A DNA stretch of 12,445 nucleotides, taken from contig CANHOE010000039.1 of NCBI GenBank assembly GCA_947462175.1, forward strand, positions 1 to 12,445. Direction: 5' to 3'. Made by a program: the position numbers and the translations under genes. Below, piece by piece: positions 1-6,420 of this stretch (the first letter of the stretch is position 1; the number at the start of each line of letters is the position of its first letter). The notes below the pieces were generated by a model. The model was given only the letters and a program-made list of their open reading frames with translations, ran no database searches and was not told the origin of the DNA. Origin of the DNA: Burkholderiales bacterium (lineage in GTDB: Bacteria > Pseudomonadota > Gammaproteobacteria > Burkholderiales > Burkholderiaceae_C).

Positions 1-891
1 ATGAATGAAGCGCGGGAAAGCGGCCGCGCCGGATTCCGGTTTCATCAGGCGCGCGCCGAAGGCAACTCGAAACTGCGCACCCGCATGAAGCTCGACCACG
101 CGATGCGCCAAGCGCTCGCCTCAGGTCGATTCAGGCTGAACTACCAGCCGCAGGTTGATTTGAAGAGTGGCGAGATCGTCGGCGCCGAGGCCTTGATCCG
201 CTGGCGCGACCCCGAACTCGGCGACGTGCCGCCGGTCGAATTCATTCCGGTGGCCGAGCGCAGCGGCTTCATCGTGTCCATCGGCAGCTGGGTGCTGCGC
301 CAGGCGGTGCAGCAGGCTGCACTGTGGCGCGAGCAGGGTCGGCACTTGCTGATGTCCATCAACGTGTCCGCGCTGCAGTTCCAGCAGGTTGACTTCGTCG
401 ACAGCGTGGCCCGGGCGCTGGCTGAAGTGGGTCTGGAGCCGCAGTGGCTGGAACTGGAGCTGACCGAGTCGATCCTGATCCAGGACGCTCAGGAAGCGCT
501 GCATCGCCTGCAGGCACTGGCCGAACTGGGCGTGAAGCTGGCAATCGACGACTTTGGCACGGGCTACTCCAGCCTGGCCTATCTCAAGCGCTTCCCGATC
601 AGTCGGCTGAAGATCGATCGCAGCTTCATCCAGGGATTGCCGGGTGATGAAAGCGATGCGGGCATCGTCGAGGCCATCGCCAACATGGCCCGGGCGCTGC
701 GACTGGAGCTGATCGCCGAAGGTGTGGAGACCGAAGCCCAACGGCTGTTCATGCTGCAAGTCGGCTGCGAGCAATACCAGGGTTTCCTGACCTCGCCAGC
801 TGTCGACGTGGTGTCGTTCGAAGCGATGCTCGACCAGCGCCGGGCCGTTGCCGCACAGTTGCAGGCCCCGGACGCGACTCCGTCGGCCTGA
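1..891 (+). CDS. EAL-domain cyclic-di-GMP phosphodiesterase, 3' part of a GGDEF-EAL gene (5' truncated)
   Basis: This protein probably hydrolyses the second messenger c-di-GMP to pGpG. Visible residues run from the tail of a GGDEF domain (about 1-35; MNEARESGR resembles the usual end of such domains) into a full EAL domain (about 31-282). The catalytic set looks complete: EAL at 63-65, N121, E153, the DDFGTG loop starting at D183-D184, K204, E240 in AEGVET, and a QG pair at 260-261. An active phosphodiesterase is therefore expected. The ATG at base 1 is probably an internal methionine rather than the true start, because the reading frame is open at the window edge and begins inside a recognisable domain. 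The GGDEF catalytic core and any sensory or membrane part lie outside, so dual activity cannot be judged. The gene is followed after 51 bases by a DUF1840 gene on the same strand. Confidence 0.93.
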   Translation: MNEARESGRAGFRFHQARAEGNSKLRTRMKLDHAMRQALASGRFRLNYQPQVDLKSGEIVGAEALIRWRDPELGDVPPVEFIPVAERSGFIVSIGSWVLRQAVQQAALWREQGRHLLMSINVSALQFQQVDFVDSVARALAEVGLEPQWLELELTESILIQDAQEALHRLQALAELGVKLAIDDFGTGYSSLAYLKRFPISRLKIDRSFIQGLPGDESDAGIVEAIANMARALRLELIAEGVETEAQRLFMLQVGCEQYQGFLTSPAVDVVSFEAMLDQRRAVAAQLQAPDATPSA

Positions 892-912
892 CCCCCGCAC
901 AATGTCCCGTTC

Positions 913-930
913 ACCGCTGCTTTCAGCGGT
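913..930 (+). other. Perfect 7-bp hairpin between the EAL and DUF1840 genes
   Basis: ACCGCTG (913-919) and CAGCGGT (924-930) are exact inverted repeats around a 4-base loop. They lie between the EAL stop codon and the GAGGG ribosome-binding site (934-938) of the next gene. No T-run follows, so it is not a canonical intrinsic terminator. It could weaken read-through or stabilise the 5' end of the downstream message. The function is inferred only from position. Confidence 0.45.
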
Positions 931-942
931 ACCGAGGGCACG

Positions 943-1260
943 ATGATTTACAAATTCAAATCGAAGGCGGCGGGCGACGTCATCATGCTCGGACCGCACG
1001 GCGATCAGATCCTGCGCATCGTTGGCAAGGAGCCTTCTGCCCAAGGCATTTTCGAGGTGGCCGACATGCCGGCCGCGATCGCTGCCGTCGAGCAGGCGGT
1101 GGCCGCGGACGAGGCGACCGGGCTACAAGGCGAAGCCAATTCAGCTGGCAGCATTTCCACATCAGCCGATCGCATCGGATTGCGGCAGCGCGCCTGGCCG
1201 CTCCTCGAGATGCTCAAGCGCTGCCACGCTGAAGGTGCGGTCATCGTCTGGGGCGTCTGA
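943..1260 (+). CDS. DUF1840 family protein (function unknown)
   Basis: This 105-residue soluble protein matches the DUF1840 pattern as I know it. It has a conserved start (MIYKFKSKAAGDVIMLGP, then an ILRIVGKEP segment), a variable acidic middle (about residues 50-75), and a conserved end with LRQRAWPLLEML and a final IVWGV. No catalytic motif, signal peptide or membrane segment is visible. The ATG at 943 follows a GAGGG ribosome-binding site by 4 bases, which supports the start. It ends 4 bases before the histidine phosphatase gene, so the two are probably cotranscribed and perhaps translationally coupled. The biochemical role of the family is not known to me. Confidence 0.85.
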   Translation: MIYKFKSKAAGDVIMLGPHGDQILRIVGKEPSAQGIFEVADMPAAIAAVEQAVAADEATGLQGEANSAGSISTSADRIGLRQRAWPLLEMLKRCHAEGAVIVWGV

Positions 1261-1264
1261 AGCG

Positions 1265-1927
1265 ATGCAGTCGGTGACCCGCATCGTCGCGATCCGTCAC
1301 GGGGAAACCGCCTGGAACGTCGACACACGCCTCCAGGGGCATCTGGACATCCCGCTCAATGCCACCGGCCGCTGGCAGGCGCAGCGCACCGCAGGCGCGC
1401 TGATCGAGGAAGGCATCTCCGCGATCTACTCCAGCGATCTGTTGCGCGCGCTGCAGACGGCCGAGGCTTTGGGCGATGCGCTGTCGCTTCCCGTCGCTAC
1501 CGACACCCGGTTGCGCGAGCGTGCCTTCGGCGTCTTTGAAGCACACACCTTTGCCGAGATCCAGGCACGCTGGCCGGCCGAGGCGAGCCGCTGGATGCAG
1601 CGCGAGCCAGACTTTTCGCCCGAAGGCGGCGAGTCACTGCGCGAGGTCTACGTCCGTTGTATCGAGGCAGTGGGGGCACTGGCCGATGCCCATGCCGGAC
1701 AGACCATCGCGCTGGTCGCTCACGGCGGTGTGATGGACTGCCTGTACCGCGCGGCCACCCAGCTCGACCTCCAGGCCAAGCGCTCCTGGCCGCTGGGCAA
1801 TGCGAGCATCAACCGGTTGCTGCACACCGGCGTGGGCCTCACTCTGATCGGCTGGAGCGACACGCGGCACCTTGAGGTGCCGGCGCTGGACGAATCAGCG
1901 GATTCAGCCGACTTGTCGCCGCACTGA
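1265..1927 (+). CDS. Histidine phosphatase family protein (phosphoglycerate-mutase-like)
   Basis: This 220-residue member of the histidine phosphatase superfamily forms a phosphohistidine intermediate during phosphoryl transfer or hydrolysis. The RHGET motif at 11-15 carries the nucleophile H12. R61 in SDLLRALQTA, E85 in RLRERAFG and the second catalytic histidine H153 in VAHGG complete the usual catalytic pocket. The family covers GpmB-like phosphatases, alpha-ribazole phosphatase and others, and the sequence does not fix the substrate. No cobalamin or glycolysis genes lie nearby. The frame is open further upstream, but the ATG at 1265 is the right start because homology begins there and the upstream stretch overlaps the DUF1840 gene. 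The gap to DUF1840 is only 4 bases. The 3' end converges on ruvB with 15 bases between the stops. Confidence 0.9.
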   Translation: MQSVTRIVAIRHGETAWNVDTRLQGHLDIPLNATGRWQAQRTAGALIEEGISAIYSSDLLRALQTAEALGDALSLPVATDTRLRERAFGVFEAHTFAEIQARWPAEASRWMQREPDFSPEGGESLREVYVRCIEAVGALADAHAGQTIALVAHGGVMDCLYRAATQLDLQAKRSWPLGNASINRLLHTGVGLTLIGWSDTRHLEVPALDESADSADLSPH

Positions 1928-1942
1928 TCGGGCCCTCGAGGC

Positions 1943-2998
1943 CTACTCGCCGAACAGGTCGGATGCGGCGCTGTTTCTGGGCGGGGTCACGCCCAGGTGC
2001 TTGAACGCGGCCAGCGTAGCGATGCGGCCCCGCGGGGTGCGCTGCAGGTAGCCCTGCTGGATCAGGTAGGGCTCGATCACATCCTCGATCGTGTCGCGTT
2101 CCTCGCCGATGGCCGCGGCCACGTTGTCGAGGCCGACCGGGCCGCCGTCGAAGCGGTGGATCACGGCTTCGAGCAGCTTGCGGTCCATCACGTCGAGGCC
2201 ATGCGGGTCGACGTCGAGCATCTTGAGCGCCAGGTCGGCCAGCGCCTTGGTGATGCGACCATCGCCCTTCACGTCGGCGTAGTCGCGCACGCGGCGCAAC
2301 AGGCGGTTGGCAATGCGTGGCGTGCCGCGTGAACGGCGAGCAATCTCGAAAGCGCCCTCGGCATCGGTGGGCACGTTCAGCAGGCCGGCCGAGCGGTTGA
2401 CGATCCGCGCCAGTTCTTCCGGTGTGTAGAACTCCAGCCGCGCCACGATGCCGAAGCGGTCGCGCAGCGGGTTGGTGAGCATGCCCGCACGGGTGGTCGC
2501 GCCGACCAGCGTGAAGGGCTGCAGATCGAGCTTGATCGAGCGCGCGGCGGGGCCCTCGCCGATCATGATGTCGATCTGATAGTCCTCCAGCGCGGGGTAG
2601 AGGATTTCCTCGACGACCGGGCTGAGCCGGTGGATCTCGTCGATGAAGAGCACGTCGTTGCGCTCGAGGTTGGTCAGGATGGCTGCCAGGTCCTTCGGCT
2701 TCTCCAGCACCGGGCCCGAGGTCTGGCGCAGGTTCACCCCGAGCTCGTTGGCGATGATGTGCGAGAGCGTGGTCTTGCCCAGACCAGGTGGACCGAACAG
2801 CAGCACGTGGTCCATCGCCTCGCTGCGCATCTTCGCGGCGCCGATGAAGATCGACAGCTGCTCACGCGCTTTCGCCTGACCGACGTACTCGGCCAGTCCC
2901 TTGGGCCGCAGCGCGCGCTCTATCGCGTCTTCATTCGGCGATGCACTGGCCGCGCTGACCACGCGACGCGGTTCGAAATCGTCCGTCTGGATGCTCAT
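1943..2998 (-). CDS. ruvB: Holliday junction branch migration ATPase RuvB
   Basis: RuvB is the hexameric AAA+ motor that, loaded by RuvA, drives branch migration of Holliday junctions before RuvC resolves them. The 351-residue protein has normal family length. Walker A is GPPGLGKT (69-76), Walker B ends in D120-E121 of LFIDEIH, sensor 1 lies in GATTRAG (166-172), and the arginine-finger segment is LRDRFG (178-183). The C-terminal winged-helix part is complete, ending in DLFGE. The start at 2998 is supported by homology. No Shine-Dalgarno sequence is visible, and a GATAAT box sits 5 bases upstream, so the message may be leaderless. Unusually, ruvA is not adjacent: it lies about 3.4 kb upstream on the same strand, with an oppositely oriented copper cassette between them. 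Confidence 0.98.
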   Translation of the reverse strand: MSIQTDDFEPRRVVSAASASPNEDAIERALRPKGLAEYVGQAKAREQLSIFIGAAKMRSEAMDHVLLFGPPGLGKTTLSHIIANELGVNLRQTSGPVLEKPKDLAAILTNLERNDVLFIDEIHRLSPVVEEILYPALEDYQIDIMIGEGPAARSIKLDLQPFTLVGATTRAGMLTNPLRDRFGIVARLEFYTPEELARIVNRSAGLLNVPTDAEGAFEIARRSRGTPRIANRLLRRVRDYADVKGDGRITKALADLALKMLDVDPHGLDVMDRKLLEAVIHRFDGGPVGLDNVAAAIGEERDTIEDVIEPYLIQQGYLQRTPRGRIATLAAFKHLGVTPPRNSAASDLFGE

Positions 2999-3003
2999 GC
3001 CGC

Positions 3004-3009
3004 ATTATC
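3004..3009 (-). promoter_or_regulatory. Candidate -10 box of ruvB (near-leaderless)
   Basis: On the minus strand the hexamer reads GATAAT, five of six matches to TATAAT, and ends 5 bases before the ruvB ATG. Transcription would begin at or next to the start codon. No convincing -35 element is seen 16-18 bases further upstream, so this rests on the -10 match, its placement and the lack of a ribosome-binding site. Confidence 0.5.
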
Positions 3010-3045
3010 GACATGGCATCGCCCCGGGACCGTCAGGGCGTCGCC

Positions 3046-3051
3046 TACACT
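3046..3051 (+). promoter_or_regulatory. Candidate -10 box of the cruR-like/receptor/chaperone cassette
   Basis: TACACT lies 6 bases before the GTG start of the DUF2946 gene, matching the first two and last positions of a sigma-70 -10 box. If it is used, the transcript starts about at the GTG and would be leaderless. No clear -35 element is visible. The 59-base gap to the divergent ruvB start also holds the ruvB -10 candidate, so the two promoters would lie about 36 bases apart. Confidence 0.38.
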
Positions 3052-3057
3052 CACGCC

Positions 3058-3465
3058 GTGAATTTTTTCAGGCACCGTCTCCGCTGGCTGCTGCGCATCG
3101 CGTTGATCGCGACGCTCGGCTTCGCACTGGTGCCGACGGTGTCGCGCCTGATGATCCCGTCCACCGGCAACGGGCCGTGGTCGGAGATCTGCTCGACCGC
3201 CGGTGCGCGCTGGCTGACGCAGGCCTCGACCCCCTCCGGCGCGTCCGAATCTGCCCCTTCCGCACCCGGAGACGCTCGCTCGGCGCACATGGAGCACTGC
3301 CCTCTGTGCTCGAACGTCACGCCGGCGCTGGGCATGCCACCGTCGGCGCCTGCTGTGGCGACGCTCGCCGAAGGTGCCGATCACCTGCCTGCGCTTTTCA
3401 GCCAGGCGCCACGCCCCCTTTACGCCTGGGCGCCGATCCAGGCGCGCGCACCTCCCGTCCTCTGA
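3058..3465 (+). CDS. cruR: DUF2946 family protein, CruR-like copper-responsive upstream regulator
   Basis: This 135-residue protein has an N-terminal hydrophobic segment (about 10-28, preceded by basic residues, signal-anchor like). A linker rich in small residues follows. The metal-binding cluster is H77-M78-x-H80-C81-P-L-C84, and the C-terminus is R130-A-P-P133-V-L. The CxxC plus terminal RAPP combination is the signature of CruR, described in Bordetella pertussis. There the nascent DUF2946 protein senses copper through CxxC, and copper relieves translation arrest at RAPP. This lets Rho stop transcription before the downstream receptor gene. The same gene order is seen here: DUF2946, a 114-base gap, then a TonB receptor. 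I chose GTG 3058 because it precedes the hydrophobic segment and follows a -10-like box. ATG 3013 in the same frame is possible but would run through the promoter region. The regulatory role is by homology. Confidence 0.85.
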   Translation: MNFFRHRLRWLLRIALIATLGFALVPTVSRLMIPSTGNGPWSEICSTAGARWLTQASTPSGASESAPSAPGDARSAHMEHCPLCSNVTPALGMPPSAPAVATLAEGADHLPALFSQAPRPLYAWAPIQARAPPVL

Positions 3466-3579
3466 ACGCTGTGATCGACCGCGTGCGGTAGCCGAGTCAT
3501 CGGCACGGCACGTGGCTGCTGGCTGCTCGACCTGTGCGTCGACCGGCCGTGTATCGACACCCCGTTTCAGGAGGTCGCC
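3466..3579 (+). promoter_or_regulatory. Structured leader between the cruR-like gene and the receptor gene
   Basis: This 114-base gap has no open frame of note. It holds two adjacent short hairpins: ACCGC/GCGGT at 3478-3489, and GCCGA/TCGGC at 3491-3504 around gtca. A small GTGT/ACAC hairpin at 3549-3560 precedes the strong AGGAGG site. In the CruR model this is where Rho-dependent termination would occur when copper releases the arrested ribosome at RAPP, just upstream at 3445-3456. I see no U-tract terminator and no cobalamin-riboswitch box. The Rho role is inferred from the family. Confidence 0.5.
3569..3574 (+). promoter_or_regulatory. Ribosome-binding site fixing the TTG start of the receptor gene
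   Basis: A full AGGAGG lies 5 bases before TTG 3580. It decides the start, since the reading frame has no ATG at the signal peptide. A strong site combined with a weak TTG codon suggests tuned translation. Confidence 0.85.
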
Positions 3580-5871
3580 TTGCGACACACCTCTCATTTG
3601 TTCCTGCTCGTCTGTGCTGGCGTCGGCTCTGCCGTGGCCGCCGACGAGCCCCGAGCGGACACCCACACCGACGCCAACCAGGCGCGCACGCTTGAGCGTG
3701 TCGTTGTCACTGGCTCCCGCCCCTCGACCCTGCCGCTGGAGATTCCCACCACCACTGAAGGTATCACCGGCGCGCAGATCGAGCGCAGCATCAACGCCAC
3801 CGATGCGTCCGATGCGCTGAAGTACTTCCCCAGCCTCGTCGTGCGCAAGCGCAGCATCGGTGACTACGACCACGCGGTGCTGGCGTCGCGGGCCTCAGGC
3901 ACCGGTAACAGCGCCCGCTCGCTCGTGTTTGCCGACGGCATCCTGCTGTCGAACCTGCTGGGCAATGGCGCGGAGTTCACGCCGCGCTGGGGGCTGGTGT
4001 CGCCCGACGAGATCGAGCGTGTCGACGTGCTCTACGGCCCGTTCTCGGCTGCGTACTCCGGCAACTCGGCCGGTGCGATCGTTGACTATGTGACGCGCAT
4101 GCCGACGCGCTTCGAGGCGCACATCAAGGTGCAGGCGCACACCCAGAAGTACCGGCTTTATCAGACCGATGAGCGCTTTTCCGGGCACCAGGAGAGCGCC
4201 TCGATCGGCAGCCGTGCTGGAGCGTTCTCATGGTGGATTCATCTGAACCGGCAGGACAGCGACGGACAGCCGTTGGTCATCGCACGTGTCAATCGATCCA
4301 CCACGCCCAGCGCCGTCGGCACGCCTGTCAGCGGTGCCGTGGCGGACCACAGCCACCTGGGTGTACCGGTGTACAACATCGGGACCAGCGCGCAGACCGA
4401 CTCGGTCCAGGACAGCGGCAAGCTCAAGCTGGCTTATGACCTGACCTCGACACTGCGCGCCAGCTACACGCTGGGTTTCTGGCGCAACGACGCCAAGCGG
4501 TCGGCTGACAGCTTCCTGAAGGATGGCCCAGGCAATCCGGTTTACGGCGGCCAGGTCAACATCGGTAGCAGCGTCTACACCCTGCCCGCGCTGACGCCCA
4601 GCCGGGCGGAGCTGCAACACCTCGCCCACGGCGTGACCATCAAGAGCCGTACCCTCGGCGTCTGGGACTGGGAGGCGGCCGCCAGCGTTTACGACTACCA
4701 CCGGGACCGTGTCAGCACTCCGAATGCCAGTGTGCTGCTGCCCGGTGCCTTGTCGGGAGGTGCCGGACGCGTGGTCGATCTGGGCGGTACCGGTTGGAAC
4801 ACCTTGGCGTTGAAGGGCATCTGGCGCCCTGCGGGCGTGGAGGGCCAGCACATCGTCGAGTTTGGCGTGCAGCGCGATGCCTTCAAGTTGCGTCGCCGCG
4901 AGTCAAACACCGGGGACTGGGTCGGCGGCAAGGCAGGCAGCCTGGCGGCGGCCTTCAGTGGCGAGACCAGCCTGACCAGCCTCTGGATTCAGGATGCGTG
5001 GCGCTTCGCGCCGCAGTGGCGCACCGTACTGGGCGGCCGGTATGAAGAGTGGCGCGCTCACGATGGGCGACGACGGATCGGCGAGGCAGCGACAAGCTAT
5101 GCAAGTCGCGAGGCCTCCACGTTCTCACCGAAGGCCGCGATCCTGTTCGATGCCAGTGAAGACTGGACGCTGAAGGCCTCGATCGGCCGCGCGGTGCGTA
5201 ATCCGACGGTCAACGAGCTGTTTCAGGGCGGCATCAACACCACCACGCAACTGCCCACGCTGAACAACCCGAACCTGCGCCCTGAAAAATCAGTGACCAC
5301 CGAACTGACCGCGGAGCGGACGCTACCCCATGGCTTGCTGCGCACGACTGTCTTCCTGGAACGCAGCCACGACGCCCTGTACTCGCAGACCACCGTGGGC
5401 GGCACGCAGGTGAGCAACGTCGGTCGCATCGACACCAAGGGTGTCGAGATGGCTCTGCAGCTGGACCGGCTGTTCGTGCCCGGGCTGGATCTGAGCAGCA
5501 GCGTGACCTACGCCGATTCGGAGATCCGCAAGAACAAGGGCTATCCCGACACCATCGGCAAGCGCCAGCCGCGCGTGCCGGCCTGGCGGGCGACGCTGCT
5601 GGCGAGCTACCGCTTCGACGACCACTGGAGCGGCGCTTACGGTGCGCGCTTCAGCGGCAAGCAGTTCGGACAGCTGAACAACAGCGACGTCAACGGATAT
5701 TCGTACCAGGGCTTCTCGCGCTACTTCGTCACCGATGTTCGGGTCAAGTACCGCATCGATCGGCAATGGCAGGCCAGCCTCGGTATCGACAACCTGAACA
5801 ATGACAAGTACTGGGCCTTCCATCCGTACCCGCAACGCACGGTGCATGCGGAACTGCGCTTCGATTACTGA
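3580..5871 (+). CDS. TonB-dependent outer-membrane receptor, probably for copper or a copper complex
   Basis: This 763-residue outer-membrane transporter would be powered by TonB-ExbBD. A Sec signal peptide covers about 1-20 (hydrophobic LFLLVCAGVGSAVA, cleavage near A20). A TonB-box-like stretch lies near 38-46 (TLERVVVTG). The plug domain runs about 48-173 and includes IERVDVLYGPFSAAYSG and AGAIVDYVT. The beta-barrel covers about 180-763, with a typical NLRPEKS segment and a C-terminal aromatic residue (FDY) for Bam insertion. The start is TTG with a strong AGGAGG. The gene lies in a cassette with a DUF2946 CruR-like regulator upstream and a PCu(A)C copper chaperone 29 bases downstream, so copper-related transport is the best guess. 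The mature protein has no cysteine and only two methionines (M174, M624). An OprC-type Cys/Met copper site is therefore absent, and a chelated form may be the substrate. An H257-S-H259 pair sits in a probable loop. Confidence 0.9.
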   Translation: MRHTSHLFLLVCAGVGSAVAADEPRADTHTDANQARTLERVVVTGSRPSTLPLEIPTTTEGITGAQIERSINATDASDALKYFPSLVVRKRSIGDYDHAVLASRASGTGNSARSLVFADGILLSNLLGNGAEFTPRWGLVSPDEIERVDVLYGPFSAAYSGNSAGAIVDYVTRMPTRFEAHIKVQAHTQKYRLYQTDERFSGHQESASIGSRAGAFSWWIHLNRQDSDGQPLVIARVNRSTTPSAVGTPVSGAVADHSHLGVPVYNIGTSAQTDSVQDSGKLKLAYDLTSTLRASYTLGFWRNDAKRSADSFLKDGPGNPVYGGQVNIGSSVYTLPALTPSRAELQHLAHGVTIKSRTLGVWDWEAAASVYDYHRDRVSTPNASVLLPGALSGGAGRVVDLGGTGWNTLALKGIWRPAGVEGQHIVEFGVQRDAFKLRRRESNTGDWVGGKAGSLAAAFSGETSLTSLWIQDAWRFAPQWRTVLGGRYEEWRAHDGRRRIGEAATSYASREASTFSPKAAILFDASEDWTLKASIGRAVRNPTVNELFQGGINTTTQLPTLNNPNLRPEKSVTTELTAERTLPHGLLRTTVFLERSHDALYSQTTVGGTQVSNVGRIDTKGVEMALQLDRLFVPGLDLSSSVTYADSEIRKNKGYPDTIGKRQPRVPAWRATLLASYRFDDHWSGAYGARFSGKQFGQLNNSDVNGYSYQGFSRYFVTDVRVKYRIDRQWQASLGIDNLNNDKYWAFHPYPQRTVHAELRFDY

Positions 5872-5900
5872 CCCATTAACCCCCCACCATGGAACTCATC

Positions 5901-6383
5901 ATGAACAGTCAACACATCAAGAAAGCGATCGCAGGCGCCACCCTTGCGCTGGCGGCGCTCAGCGCCGTGGCCCACAGTTACAAGCTGGGCGAGATCGATA
6001 TCGGACATCCTTATGCCCGACCCACCCGTGAGGGCCAGACGGTGGGCGCTGGGTATCTGAAACTTGCCAACAAGGGGCCCGTTGACCGACTGGTCGCGGC
6101 CTCCTCGGCGGCGGCCGGGACCGTGGAAATCCACAGCATGTCGATGGAAGGCGACGTGATGAAGATGCGTCAGGTTGACGCCGTCGAGATCGCCACCGGT
6201 CAGACCGTTGAGCTGAAGCCCGGTGGGTACCACTTGATGCTGATGGGCCTCAAAACGCCGCTGAAGGTCGGTGACCAGATTCCGCTGACCTTGAAGTTCG
6301 AGAAGGCCGGCGAGGTGGTGGTGACGATCAAGGTGGAGGAGCCGAAGCCGCAACCGGACGCGGCCGCCGTGCACTCGCACTGA
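5901..6383 (+). CDS. PCu(A)C-type periplasmic copper chaperone
   Basis: This 160-residue secreted protein binds Cu(I) in the periplasm and typically delivers it to cytochrome oxidase assembly. A Sec signal peptide covers about 1-24 (KKAIAGATLALAALSAVA). The family motif H(M)X10MX21HXM is exact: H78, M89, H111 and M113, inside IHSMSMEG and YHLMLMG segments. The C-terminus after about 145 is a short PKPQPDAAAVHSH tail with two histidines that could add a metal site. The start at 5901 is preferred over ATG 5889, because a GGAA lies 6 bases upstream of 5901 and nothing suitable precedes 5889. It follows the receptor by 29 bases on the same strand and is probably in one operon with it. Copper from the receptor may pass to this protein, which is an inference from context. 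Confidence 0.93.
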   Translation: MNSQHIKKAIAGATLALAALSAVAHSYKLGEIDIGHPYARPTREGQTVGAGYLKLANKGPVDRLVAASSAAAGTVEIHSMSMEGDVMKMRQVDAVEIATGQTVELKPGGYHLMLMGLKTPLKVGDQIPLTLKFEKAGEVVVTIKVEEPKPQPDAAAVHSH

Positions 6384-6391
6384 AGGCGACG

Positions 6392-6420
6392 CGCTGGCCT
6401 GGGCCGGTGTCAGGCCAGCG
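6392..6420. terminator. Perfect 10-bp hairpin between convergent chaperone gene and ruvA
   Basis: CGCTGGCCTG (6392-6401) and CAGGCCAGCG (6411-6420) are exact inverted repeats around a 9-base loop. The structure starts 8 bases after the chaperone stop, and its right arm is made of the last codons of ruvA. It has no T-run on either side, so it is a hairpin-type end rather than a classic intrinsic terminator. It may block read-through or protect 3' ends for both transcripts. Confidence 0.55.

Noticed and set aside
121..1044. 307-codon minus-strand open frame opposite the EAL gene
   Set aside because: It lies opposite a clear EAL domain with a full catalytic set, has no recognisable domain, and is the usual result of high-GC codon bias.
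3013..3057. Upstream ATG start for the DUF2946 gene
   Set aside because: It would place the promoter candidate inside the coding region and add 15 residues before the hydrophobic segment. GTG 3058 fits better, although this is not proven.
3466..3579. Cobalamin riboswitch upstream of the TonB receptor
   Set aside because: TonB receptors often carry one, but the 114-base leader lacks the characteristic conserved box and is too short for the full fold. The DUF2946 gene offers a better explanation of regulation.
2999..6409. Mobile element carrying the copper cassette between ruvA and ruvB
   Set aside because: I found no transposase, integrase, terminal inverted repeats or duplicated target sites at the borders, so no mobile element is called.
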